Positions 1 to 9,112 of a stretch of DNA of 16,817 nucleotides are shown piece after piece; position 1 is the stretch's first letter, and each line of letters begins with the position of its first letter. Source of the stretch: Deinococcus sp. (lineage in GTDB: Bacteria > Deinococcota > Deinococci > Deinococcales > Deinococcaceae); contig NZ_JAUNHK010000012.1 in NCBI RefSeq assembly GCF_030523985.1, positions 1-16,817 of the forward strand, written 5' to 3'. The notes under the pieces are model-generated. The model was not told the DNA's origin, searched no databases, and saw nothing but the letters and a program-made list of their open reading frames with translations. Both the position numbers and the translations under genes were made by a program.

Positions 1-39
1 AGCGAGTGGTCGGGGGTTCAAATCCCTCACTGCCCACCA
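1..39 (+). tRNA. tRNA, 3' part only (identity unknown)
   Basis: The window opens inside a tRNA. Bases 2-6 (GCGAG) fit the 3' half of the anticodon stem and 7-11 the five-base variable loop. Bases 12-16 and 24-28 form the T stem (one G-T pair) around the T loop TTCAAAT at 17-23. Bases 29-35 (ACTGCCC) are the 3' acceptor strand, 36 is the discriminator A, and CCA at 37-39 is encoded. The anticodon lies upstream of the window, so the amino acid cannot be named. Confidence 0.93.
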
Positions 40-49
40 GAAACACCAG

Positions 50-80
50 AAAAAAGCCCCTCCCCGTGAGGGGTTTTTTT
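50..80 (+). terminator. Bidirectional intrinsic terminator after the tRNA
   Basis: A six-base-pair stem (CCCCTC at 57-62 with GAGGGG at 68-73) is followed by seven T (74-80). It is preceded by six A (50-55), so the other strand also reads as hairpin plus T run. It would end the tRNA transcript on the + strand and the kinase transcript arriving from 92 on the - strand. Confidence 0.88.
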
Positions 81-91
81 ATCGGAGGTTC

Positions 92-907
92 TTACAGCAG
101 CGCCAGCACCCGGCGGTGCAGCTCCAGCACCGGGGCCGCCGCTTCCGCTGCGCCGTCTTCCAGCCACCACGCCGCCGACAGTCCGGTGTAGGCCGCGACC
201 CAGCGCCGCAGCCGCTCCGGGTCGAGACGGGCGGCCCGCGCCACCACGTCCAGCTGGCGCTCCAGCCGTCCGGGGGACAGGGCCAGCGACAGGTCAGGAT
301 TGCAGAGGATATTAGCGTAGTCGTAGCCGCGCTCTCCCCACAGGCCCTTGGGGTCTATGGCGAGCCAGCCCCGCGCCCCGGCGTCCAGCACGTTGGCGTG
401 GTGAATATCGCCGTGCAGCACGACGACGTCTCGGGGGTCGTCCAGCAGGTCACGCGCCAGGGCCGCCGCCGGACGCAGGCGGGGGTCGGTCCGTGCACCC
501 TCCCACAGCGCCCGGAACCAGACCCGGAGCGGCACCAGCGCGGGCCGGGGCTGCGGACGCGGGCGGTGCAGTTCGGCCACCGCCGCGCAGAGAATGCGGC
601 TGGCCTCGTCGTCCTGCCCGGTCTGCACCAGGGCCGTCAGCGAACGGGGGCCGGACAGCCGCTCCAGCAGCAGCGCCGCGCCGTCCTCGCTGACCTCCAG
701 CACGCGGGCCGCGCCTTCACCCCGCCAGTACGTCATCTGGGCTGCGCCCCGGCGCTCCTCCTCGCTGCGGGCGAGCTTGAGCATGGCAGCCTGCCCTTGC
801 CAGCGCACAGGCCACAGGTCGCTGCTGTAGGTGTGCAGGGGGTCGCCGTCGGACTGCAATTGCCAGCGGGCCAGCCAGGGCTGAAAGGTGGTCGGAGACA
901 CCCGCAC
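92..907 (-). CDS. Kinase of the streptomycin 6-kinase/hydroxyurea resistance type (APH_6_hur family)
   Basis: This 271-aa protein has the aminoglycoside phosphotransferase/protein-kinase-like fold. Seen: a candidate ATP-binding Lys44 (MLKLA), the catalytic loop HGDIHHANVL at 165-174 with Asp167, and the metal-binding IDPKG at 184-188 followed by GERGYDYANIL. The HGD(I/L)HHxNVL...WLAIDPKG combination is typical of the APH(6)/hydroxyurea family, which phosphorylates streptomycin or related small molecules. Chromosomal relatives often have unknown substrates, so resistance should not be assumed. The start is GTG (905-907), because the frame closes 30 nt upstream at 935-937. A weak -10-like TAGACC (918-923, - strand) lies 10 nt ahead. 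It is divergent from uppP and ends at the shared terminator at 50-80. Fructosamine kinase is a less likely alternative. Confidence 0.82.
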   Translation of the reverse strand: MRVSPTTFQPWLARWQLQSDGDPLHTYSSDLWPVRWQGQAAMLKLARSEEERRGAAQMTYWRGEGAARVLEVSEDGAALLLERLSGPRSLTALVQTGQDDEASRILCAAVAELHRPRPQPRPALVPLRVWFRALWEGARTDPRLRPAAALARDLLDDPRDVVVLHGDIHHANVLDAGARGWLAIDPKGLWGERGYDYANILCNPDLSLALSPGRLERQLDVVARAARLDPERLRRWVAAYTGLSAAWWLEDGAAEAAAPVLELHRRVLALL

Positions 908-954
908 AGTCTGCCCTGGTCTACCCGGTCCATCTCACGTTTAGCTCCAGGCTC

Positions 955-969
955 TACACTCGGCAGGAT
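955..969 (+). promoter_or_regulatory. -10 box for uppP, near-leaderless
   Basis: TACACT at 955-960 ends 9 nt before the uppP ATG (970). Transcription would start at about 967-970, leaving little or no 5' leader. No good -35 is visible at the usual distance. AGGA at 965-968 is too close to the start to be a normal ribosome-binding site. Confidence 0.55.
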
Positions 970-1797
<828 letters not shown>

Positions 1798-1840
1798 GCC
1801 ACCGGCCCGCGTCATCAGTTTCGTGTCATGCGGCGCGGTC

Positions 1841-1853
1841 TACACTGCCGCCC
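1841..1853 (+). promoter_or_regulatory. -10 box for the RNase gene, leaderless
   Basis: TACACT at 1841-1846 lies 7 nt before the ATG at 1854, the same hexamer as used before uppP and rplY. The spacing puts the transcript start at or next to the ATG. No clear -35 or Shine-Dalgarno sequence is seen. Confidence 0.55.
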
Positions 1854-2306
1854 ATGACCGCGCTCCGTGTTCCCGCGCTGCTGCTTGCGCTGCTTTTGCC
1901 CTCCTGCTCGGCCCAGATGCAGTCCCAGCAAACCCAGGGGCAGCAGACGCCGGGCCGCACCACGCCCCAGAGCATCCCTGCCACGCCGCCCACCAGCCGC
2001 GACCCCCTAAGCGGGCTGCGCTATGTCAATGTCAGCGACCTGCCCCGCGAAGGCCAACAGATGCTGACGCTGATTGCTAAGGGCGGGCCGTTTCGCTACA
2101 GCAAAGACGGCGTGACCTTCGGCAACCGTGAAGGGATTTTGCCCCGACAGGCACGGGGTTACTACCGCGAGTACACCGTCAAGACACCCGGCGAAAGTGA
2201 CCGGGGAGCGCGGCGTATCGTGTGCGGGGGACAGCCGGTGACGAGTACCGCCGAGTGCTACTACACCGCCGACCACTACGCCAGTTTCAGGAGAATTCGG
2301 CCATGA
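1854..2306 (+). CDS. Secreted guanyl-specific ribonuclease (RNase Sa/barnase type, N1/T1 family)
   Basis: This 150-aa protein is an exported ribonuclease that would cut RNA after guanosine. Residues 1-20 are a short signal: a hydrophobic stretch, then LPSC at 15-18, a weak lipobox with Pro at -2. Cleavage by signal peptidase I after CSA is the alternative. Residues 21-50 are a Gln/Pro/Thr-rich linker. The catalytic domain (about 55-150) closely follows RNase Sa: GPFRYSKDGVTFGNRE, then REYTVKTPG with the general base Glu106, GARRIV with Arg121, and ADHYASF with the catalytic His141. Cys124 and Cys135 could pair. The start ATG is supported by the -10 box and by the signal peptide beginning there. 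Its TGA shares ATGA with the barstar gene, so enzyme and inhibitor are co-translated. Confidence 0.93.
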   Translation: MTALRVPALLLALLLPSCSAQMQSQQTQGQQTPGRTTPQSIPATPPTSRDPLSGLRYVNVSDLPREGQQMLTLIAKGGPFRYSKDGVTFGNREGILPRQARGYYREYTVKTPGESDRGARRIVCGGQPVTSTAECYYTADHYASFRRIRP

Positions 2307-2701
2307 TCAACGTGTTCGCCGCCGCGCCGCAGGGCGTGCAGCCCGCTCCCCACGAAATTCGTATGCTTGCCGCCGGACATCAGGTCGCGGTGCGCGAGGT
2401 TTCTCTGGCCGGGGTGCGCGACAAGGAAGGGCTGATGCTGGCGTTCTTGTCTGGCCTGGGCCTCACGCAGTCGTTCGGGCGCAACTGGGACGCACTGTAC
2501 GACGTGCTGACCGACCCCGAGCAGATTTCGGGCCGTTTTGCGCTGGTGCTGCGCGACTACGACACCTTCCGCCAGCGCCAGCGCCGACTCGCCGCCGAAC
2601 TCGAAGGCGTGCTGCTCGACGCCCAGCAAAGTGCCCAGGAGCAGGGCCGCATGCTGTGGCTGCTGACCGAGGAACCGGACGCCGACACCCGTCACTGGTA
2701 G
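2303..2701 (+). CDS. Barstar-family ribonuclease inhibitor
   Basis: This 132-aa cytoplasmic protein is the predicted inhibitor of the RNase encoded just upstream. The barstar core is recognisable: KEGLMLAFLSGLGLTQSFG, then NWDALYDVLTD (61-71), where Asp63 and Asp67 match the two barstar aspartates (35 and 39) that fill the barnase active site, and later a buried WLL strand. Barstar itself is about 90 aa; this one has longer ends. The start is ATG 2303, overlapping the RNase stop (ATGA), with a good ribosome-binding site AGGAG at 2289-2293 inside the RNase gene. An upstream in-frame start would overlap the RNase by about 85 nt and has no matching site. Function as an immunity protein follows from family and neighbour. 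Confidence 0.93.
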   Translation: MINVFAAAPQGVQPAPHEIRMLAAGHQVAVREVSLAGVRDKEGLMLAFLSGLGLTQSFGRNWDALYDVLTDPEQISGRFALVLRDYDTFRQRQRRLAAELEGVLLDAQQSAQEQGRMLWLLTEEPDADTRHW

Positions 2702-2709
2702 GCGGCGGC

Positions 2710-2756
2710 GGGCCATGAGCTGCGGGGACAACCCACGGCTCATGGCCCTTTCTTCT
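2710..2756 (+). terminator. Intrinsic terminator of the RNase-barstar operon
   Basis: A perfect 11-bp stem (GGGCCATGAGC at 2710-2720 with GCTCATGGCCC at 2738-2748) encloses a GC-rich loop and is followed by the T-rich tail TTTCTTCT. It lies 9 nt after the barstar stop and separates the pair from glnA. Confidence 0.85.
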
Positions 2757-2775
2757 CCCTGAAGGCTTTACCCTC

Positions 2776-2787
2776 TACCCTGAACCT
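2776..2787 (+). promoter_or_regulatory. -10 box for glnA, leaderless
   Basis: TACCCT at 2776-2781 precedes the glnA ATG (2788) by 6 nt, right after the preceding terminator. There is no Shine-Dalgarno sequence. Neither a -35 nor a GlnR-like palindrome was recognised nearby. Confidence 0.5.
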
Positions 2788-4152
<1,365 letters not shown>

Positions 4153-4160
4153 GGGCGCAC

Positions 4161-4335
4161 GTCGAAGGGTCTAAGCATGTCGAACCTAACATTTCGCATT
4201 TTCGGAACAGAACCGAAAACGCTTCATTCCCGGTTCGACATACTTTTTCGATACTCGCTCCGCTCGGTTAATCTAAAGATTAACTTCGATCTACTTAACT
4301 GCTGAGTCGGGGATCCTGGCGGTTGGACCTTCGAC
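4161..4335. repeat. AT-rich block of nested inverted repeats (candidate small mobile element or terminator cluster)
   Basis: This non-coding block lies between the convergent glnA and deacetylase genes and is clearly AT-richer than its surroundings. Its ends are inverted: GTCGAAGG (4161-4168) and CCTTCGAC (4328-4335). Inside, ATGTCGAACC (4177-4186) pairs with GGTTCGACAT (4232-4241), enclosing TTTTCGG (4199-4205) and CCGAAAA (4213-4219). Farther on, GTTAATCT (4267-4274) and AGATTAAC (4277-4284) form an 18-bp palindrome. No ORF or clear target-site duplication is seen. It could be a MITE-like small repeat, or simply back-to-back terminators without T runs. Confidence 0.6.
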
Positions 4336-4345
4336 AGCGACACCC

Positions 4346-5188
4346 TCAGTCCAGCCCCTCGCCCCCACGCACCCCGTCGAACAGCCCACGCAGCGGGTAC
4401 TCCCGAAGCGCCGTGCGCGTGCCACCGATGCTGAAATGCTCGTGCCCCAGCATCCGCTGCTCCATCGCGGCGCGTTCTTCGGCGGTCATGCGGCCCATGA
4501 TGCTCGTTGCGCCCATCTGGGTACCGTGCGCGGCGAGGGCGGCCTTCTTGTTGCCCGCGTAGGCGCTGACATCCATCGAGACAGCAAACGTGCTGTCAGA
4601 CACGCCATAGACCAGCGGGTCAAGGTTCTGGCCCATGCGCGAAATCTGTTCGGCGCCCAGATGCGGCATGGCGGTGTAGTAGAGCCGCTGCGGGCCGCCG
4701 TAGGGCAGGTGCCCGGTGCTGAAAAAGGCCGCCGTCGTCGCCCGGTGAATCTGAAGGTGGTCCACGTGCCCATAGCCGCCGTGCGGGTCGAAGGTGAGCA
4801 GCACTTGCGGCTGCAACTCTTCAATCAGGGCGCGGAGTTTGACCTCGGCATCCAGCGGGTTCACGTTCATCAGCGCCAGCGGGTCGCCCACGCGGGTGCG
4901 CTCGTAACGGCCCGAATCGTGGTAGTCGAGAAACACGGGCGGCTCGATTTCCAGGGCGCGGCAGGCTTCGCGCAGTTCCTGTTCGCGCTGCTGCCCCAGG
5001 TCGTCTACCGTCATACCCGGCACGGTGATTTTGCCCGCTTCGCCCCGTGTCGCGCAGGCCAGCACCACCCGCACCCCCTGACGGGCGTAGTGGGTCAGGG
5101 TGCCGCCCACGCTGAAGGCTTCGTCGTCGGGATGGGCAAACACGGCCAGCAGGGTCGGGCGCAGGACTTCGGAGAAAAGGGAAGACAC
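4346..5188 (-). CDS. LmbE/PIG-L family deacetylase (possible bacillithiol-pathway BshB)
   Basis: This 280-aa zinc hydrolase of the N-acetylglucosaminyl deacetylase superfamily has the metal motif AHPDDE at 18-23 (His19, Asp22 as ligands, Asp21 as base) and the third ligand in PHGGYGHVDH (His144). Between them is the EAGKI segment typical of the MshB/BshB/Mca branch. Family members remove acetyl groups from GlcNAc-linked thiol precursors or cleave thiol conjugates. Deinococcus makes bacillithiol, so a BshB or Bca role is plausible but not proven. The frame opens to an ATG at 5249-5251, but GTG at 5186-5188 is preferred: TAGCAT (- strand, 5196-5201) lies 7 nt ahead, and the residues before it are Arg-rich and unlike the family. 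Any longer form would extend into the 5250-5307 repeat. Confidence 0.88.
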   Translation of the reverse strand: MSSLFSEVLRPTLLAVFAHPDDEAFSVGGTLTHYARQGVRVVLACATRGEAGKITVPGMTVDDLGQQREQELREACRALEIEPPVFLDYHDSGRYERTRVGDPLALMNVNPLDAEVKLRALIEELQPQVLLTFDPHGGYGHVDHLQIHRATTAAFFSTGHLPYGGPQRLYYTAMPHLGAEQISRMGQNLDPLVYGVSDSTFAVSMDVSAYAGNKKAALAAHGTQMGATSIMGRMTAEERAAMEQRMLGHEHFSIGGTRTALREYPLRGLFDGVRGGEGLD

Positions 5189-5195
5189 GCCGGGT

Positions 5196-5201
5196 ATGCT
5201 A
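5196..5201 (-). promoter_or_regulatory. -10 box for the LmbE-family gene, leaderless
   Basis: TAGCAT on the - strand lies 7 nt before the GTG at 5188. This spacing recurs through the window and is the main reason for choosing this start over the upstream ATG. Confidence 0.5.
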
Positions 5202-5249
5202 CGCCGCCGACGTGCGCTGAATGTAGGCCAGTCGGACGTTTGCACCCTC

Positions 5250-5307
5250 ATACGGATTCCAGTCGGATTTCATCCCCCAAACCGGGGGATTCAATCGGAA
5301 TCGGTAT
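5250..5307. repeat. 58-bp nested palindromic element
   Basis: Symmetrical arms run the full length: ATACGGATTCC (5250-5260) against GGAATCGGTAT (5297-5307, one mismatch), then GATT (5266-5269) against AATC (5293-5296), then a perfect ATCCCCC (5272-5278) against GGGGGAT (5284-5290) with a five-base loop. It sits exactly at the 3' end of the RNase H gene, touching its stop codon, and upstream of the deacetylase promoter. There is no T run, so it is more likely a small non-coding repeat than an ordinary terminator, although it could stabilise the upstream mRNA. Confidence 0.7.
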
Positions 5308-6041
5308 CAGCCCAGAAATTCCACCTCCACCCCCTGCGCGTCGGCCTGGGCGCGGGCCTGGGTCAGCCGGGCGTGGGCGGCGGGCAACAGGGCGCGTTCG
5401 GGCCGTTGCCACAGGGCCTGGGCCACCTTGCTGGCGCGGCGCACGAGCAGCCGCTCACCGGGCTGGGCCAGCGTCAGGGCGGCGAGGAGCGCCTGGGCAC
5501 TCGGCGGCACTTCCGAGAGCGGGTCGAGGGGAATCAGGGCCGACACCCGCTCTCCGCTGCGGCGCAGGCTGACGCGGGCTTCGGGCAGGGCGGGTTTGTG
5601 CTCGATGAGCACGTCGGCGTGTGGCAAAAGCCGGGCAGAGACGGCGCTCCCTTTGCGCGCTTCGTTGGCGAGGTTGTGGGCGGTCAGCATGTGGCGGCGG
5701 GTGCGCGGCGCATAGACCGCCCGCAAGTCCACCCGGCGCTGCCCGGCTTCTTCCTGCACTTCCTGGGTCAGTTCGGAGAGCAGTGCTGGCCCCCGGCCTC
5801 TGGCGACACAGGCAATCACGGCCTGGTTGTCGGTGTGGACGGTCAGCGCCTCGCCTGCCGGGGCCGCCCGCACCGCTTCCAATACGGCCCGCAGTTCGGC
5901 GGCGTTGTTGTCGGGGGCCTCCAGTTGGCCCTGGTGACGGGCCGGAAGTTGCCCCGGCGTCAGCAGCACCAGCCCCCAGCCGCCCACCCCGCTGCCGTCG
6001 GGCTGTTCCTGCCAACTGGCGTCTACGAATGCGTGGTTCAT
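5307..6041 (-). CDS. RNase HI-type protein with a degenerate second RNase H-like domain
   Basis: This 244-aa protein has an N-terminal RNase HI domain (about 1-131), which would cut the RNA of RNA-DNA hybrids. Acidic residues are at Asp7 (FVDASW), Glu49 (NNAAELRAV) and Asp71 (HTDNQAV). At the fourth site the family pattern A-D-x-L-A-N reads A-H-N-L-A-N, so the usual Asp is His122. Residues about 155-244 are extra compared with E. coli RNase HI (155 aa) and resemble residues 45-113 in spacing and sequence, suggesting a second, catalytically dead copy of the fold. ATG 6041 is chosen over an in-frame start 10 codons upstream because GGAGG (6050-6054, - strand) lies 8 nt ahead. It is divergent from pyrE. 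The name rnhA is avoided because of the unusual architecture. Confidence 0.87.
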   Translation of the reverse strand: MNHAFVDASWQEQPDGSGVGGWGLVLLTPGQLPARHQGQLEAPDNNAAELRAVLEAVRAAPAGEALTVHTDNQAVIACVARGRGPALLSELTQEVQEEAGQRRVDLRAVYAPRTRRHMLTAHNLANEARKGSAVSARLLPHADVLIEHKPALPEARVSLRRSGERVSALIPLDPLSEVPPSAQALLAALTLAQPGERLLVRRASKVAQALWQRPERALLPAAHARLTQARAQADAQGVEVEFLG

Positions 6042-6082
6042 GGGCAAGACCTCCGGGGGCACACAGCCCACTGACGCGGGAG

Positions 6083-6097
6083 TGCGATACTGACCGT
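6083..6097 (+). promoter_or_regulatory. Extended -10 promoter for pyrE, leaderless
   Basis: TG at 6083-6084, one base, then GATACT at 6086-6091 forms an extended -10 element, 6 nt before the pyrE ATG. With no leader there is no room for a PyrR-type attenuator. Confidence 0.5.
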
Positions 6098-6682
6098 ATG
6101 AGTGACGTTGACGTACTGGAACTCTACAAGCAGGCCGGGGCCTTTCACGAGGGCCGCTTTCTGCTCGCCTCGGGGCGGCAGTCTCCCTATTTTATGCAGT
6201 CCACCACCCTGCTTCAGCACCCGCGCTCACTGATGGCGCTGGGCGGAGCCATGAGCGAAAAGATTCTGGAATCGGGACTGAAACCCGACTTCATCGTGGG
6301 GCCAGCGATGGGCGGCGTGACCCTGGCCTACGAGGTGGCGCGGCAACTCTCCGAGCACCTACCCGACGTGCGGGCCATTTTTGCCGAGAAGGACGGCTCG
6401 GGCGGCATGAAGCTGCGCGAGGCGTTCGTCATCCGGCCCGGGGAAACCTTTGTCGCTGTCGAGGACGTGCTGACCACCGGGGGCAGCCTGCTGCGGGCGG
6501 TCAAGGCGGTGGAGGCGCACGGCGGCAACTGCATCGGCCTGTGCTGCATCATCGACCGCCGCCAGGAAACCGGGCCGCTGGCGGGCTACCCGCTGATGAG
6601 CCTCAAGGAACTCTATTTCGACACCTACGCCGCGCACGAAGTCCCCGACTGGCTGGCCGAGCGTCCCCTGAGGGAGATCTGA
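6098..6682 (+). CDS. pyrE: Orotate phosphoribosyltransferase
   Basis: This 194-aa cytoplasmic enzyme of de novo pyrimidine synthesis joins orotate and PRPP to give orotidine 5'-phosphate. The PRPP-binding loop VEDVLTTGGSLL (121-132) is intact. The substrate segment ASGRQSPYF (24-32), the GPAMGG turn (68-73) and the flexible catalytic loop with Lys98 (AEKDGSGGMKLREAF) match the family, as does the length. The start is the ATG 6 nt after the extended -10 element; longer in-frame forms would overlap the divergent RNase H gene. The stop is 2 nt before the next gene, which carries its own ribosome-binding site, so the two form an operon. Confidence 0.96.
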   Translation: MSDVDVLELYKQAGAFHEGRFLLASGRQSPYFMQSTTLLQHPRSLMALGGAMSEKILESGLKPDFIVGPAMGGVTLAYEVARQLSEHLPDVRAIFAEKDGSGGMKLREAFVIRPGETFVAVEDVLTTGGSLLRAVKAVEAHGGNCIGLCCIIDRRQETGPLAGYPLMSLKELYFDTYAAHEVPDWLAERPLREI

Positions 6683-6684
6683 CC

Positions 6685-6996
6685 ATGATTACCGTGATGA
6701 ACCGCATCGGCGTCAAGCCTGAATTTGCCGCCCAGTTCGAGGAAAACTTCCGCAACCGCGCCCATCTGGTAGACGGAATGCCCGGCTTTATCCGCAACGA
6801 AGTGCTGCGGCCCACCAAGCCCGGCGACCCCTACATCGTGCTGACCTACTGGCAGGACGAAGCATCTTTTCGCGCCTGGACGGAATCGGACGAATTCAAG
6901 CAGGGCCACGCCCGCAGCGGCAGCCTGCCGCACGACGCCTTCACCGGGCGTCCCGTGCTGGAAGTCCACGAAGTTTTCCTGAACAGCGACAAATAA
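6685..6996 (+). CDS. IsdG/HmoB-like haem-degrading monooxygenase (ABM domain)
   Basis: This 103-aa protein is a single antibiotic-biosynthesis-monooxygenase ferredoxin-like domain. The IsdG catalytic triad is present at the right spacing: Asn6 (TVMNRI), Trp65 (FRAWTES) and His75 (QGHARSG), which in IsdG-type enzymes bind and ruffle haem so that it is cleaved to release iron. The segment GMPGFIRNEVLRP and the strand YIVLTYWQDEASF are typical of the family. ATG 6685 lies 2 nt after the pyrE stop with AGGGAG (6671-6676) 8 nt ahead, so it is translated from the pyrE mRNA. No iron box is visible, so iron control is not apparent. Other ABM-domain roles cannot be excluded, but the intact triad favours haem. 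Confidence 0.9.
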   Translation: MITVMNRIGVKPEFAAQFEENFRNRAHLVDGMPGFIRNEVLRPTKPGDPYIVLTYWQDEASFRAWTESDEFKQGHARSGSLPHDAFTGRPVLEVHEVFLNSDK

Positions 6997-7030
6997 CTCC
7001 TGTGGCCTCATGGCCCACACGCTAAAGCCC

Positions 7031-7078
7031 CTGCCCCCGCGCCCGCATCCGCCAAGTGGCGCATCTGCGCGGGGGCAG
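7031..7078. other. Strong hairpin between the haem monooxygenase gene and the next promoter
   Basis: CTGCCCCCGCGC (7031-7042) and GCGCGGGGGCAG (7067-7078) form a perfect 12-bp stem. The loop holds a second hairpin, CGCCA (7050-7054) with TGGCG (7057-7061). There is no T run. The right arm ends 4 nt before the next -10 box and so covers its -35 region. It may end the pyrE operon transcript, protect its 3' end, or act as an operator. Confidence 0.7.
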
Positions 7079-7082
7079 TTGC

Positions 7083-7095
7083 TATAAGGGTCCGC
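7083..7095 (+). promoter_or_regulatory. -10 box TATAAG, leaderless
   Basis: TATAAG at 7083-7088 matches the TATAAT consensus at five of six bases and ends 7 nt before the ATG at 7096. Its -35 region overlaps the hairpin at 7031-7078. Confidence 0.5.
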
Positions 7096-7815
7096 ATGAC
7101 CCGCCAGAGTGCGCCCACCTTCCTGCGTTCGATGACCACCGTTCACGCCCGTGACATGGCGGTGGTGACGCAAGAAGGCTTCTGGCGCGAGCTCCTCCCC
7201 ACGCTCAGTTTCTTGCCCCACCGCACCGAAACGGGAGAGTTCACGGCGCGGATGCAGGACGTCATTTCGCGGCTCAACCCCGAACTGCGCTCACGGGTGC
7301 TGTCGGGGCAGCTTTTTTTGCTGGAAGATGTAGACCGTCCCGCGCCCAACGAGTGCCTGATCAGCATTCACCCCGAAGCCAACGAGGTCGGCATCCGCAT
7401 TTTCGGGCGCTACCTCACCGACCTGCAAAGCACGTCCGAGTGGTTCATTCACCGCCTGCTCGACGCTCCCGAGCAGTTCGTGATTACGCCGCATACCCGC
7501 TGTTTCGTGCTGGTGGACGTTCACGGCGAGCGCAGCGACCTCCTCAGTGGGCATGTGATTCCCACGCGGCATCGGCTGTGGCGCGGCTTTTATCGCGAGC
7601 ACGTCTACTCGGTGAACATCACGGCGGTGGTGCTGGTGCTGACCCTGCTGGTGGTGCTGCTGGTCACGCCCGACGGCGAACATTCGGCGCTGGGTAAGTT
7701 TTACGGGGTGTGCGGGCGCATTCTGTCGGCGGCCATCATGAACGTGTTTTTGCTGATCGGACAGTTCTACAGCTATCGCCGGGGGCGGCGCGTGGTGGAG
7801 TGGGAGAAACCGTAG
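7096..7815 (+). CDS. Unknown membrane protein with two C-terminal helices
   Basis: This 239-aa protein is not recognised. Residues 1-170 are soluble-looking, with no Cys-rich or nucleotide-binding motif and mixed alpha/beta character (for example ECLISIHPEANEVGIRIFGRYL at 86-107). Two hydrophobic helices follow, at about 174-191 (very Val/Leu-rich) and 207-226, then a basic tail YRRGRRVVEWEKP. A large N-terminal domain and two C-terminal helices joined by a short loop suggest an inner-membrane protein with both ends on the same side, probably cytoplasmic by the positive tail. ATG 7096 is supported by the -10 box 7 nt ahead; Met13 is an alternative. It is transcribed alone and converges with the glycosyltransferase gene. 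Confidence 0.8.
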   Translation: MTRQSAPTFLRSMTTVHARDMAVVTQEGFWRELLPTLSFLPHRTETGEFTARMQDVISRLNPELRSRVLSGQLFLLEDVDRPAPNECLISIHPEANEVGIRIFGRYLTDLQSTSEWFIHRLLDAPEQFVITPHTRCFVLVDVHGERSDLLSGHVIPTRHRLWRGFYREHVYSVNITAVVLVLTLLVVLLVTPDGEHSALGKFYGVCGRILSAAIMNVFLLIGQFYSYRRGRRVVEWEKP

Positions 7816-7821
7816 ATGGGT

Positions 7822-7857
7822 GATGGATGATGGTTCCGCTGCGCCGATGGATGATGG
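7822..7857 (+). repeat. Short direct repeat GATGGATGATGG, two copies
   Basis: The 12-mer occurs at 7822-7833 and 7846-7857, 24 nt apart, just after the 7096-7815 gene. The rest of the gap to 7953 is unstructured and ends in a pyrimidine-rich tract (about 7908-7953). A related motif, read on the other strand, occurs in the repeat insertion in hrpB near 10802-10820. Confidence 0.6.
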
Positions 7858-7953
7858 AAAAAGAATAGGAACACCGTGCTACCTATAGAAACTCAGTTTG
7901 TCAATCTGTTGTCTCCCCTCACCCCTCCACTCTTCACCCTTACCCCTCCACCC

Positions 7954-9102
<1,149 letters not shown>

Positions 9103-9112
9103 AGTTCTGCGA

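Noticed and set aside
1..39. Assigning the tRNA to lysine or another amino acid
   Set aside because: The anticodon is outside the window; T arm and acceptor sequence alone do not decide.
92..907. Calling the kinase a streptomycin resistance gene
   Set aside because: Family motifs do not give the substrate, and there is no mobile context to suggest an acquired resistance gene.
4436..5572. Long + strand frame opposite the LmbE gene and running into the RNase H gene
   Set aside because: It crosses two real genes and a palindromic repeat, has no family signature, and its composition is that of a shadow frame.
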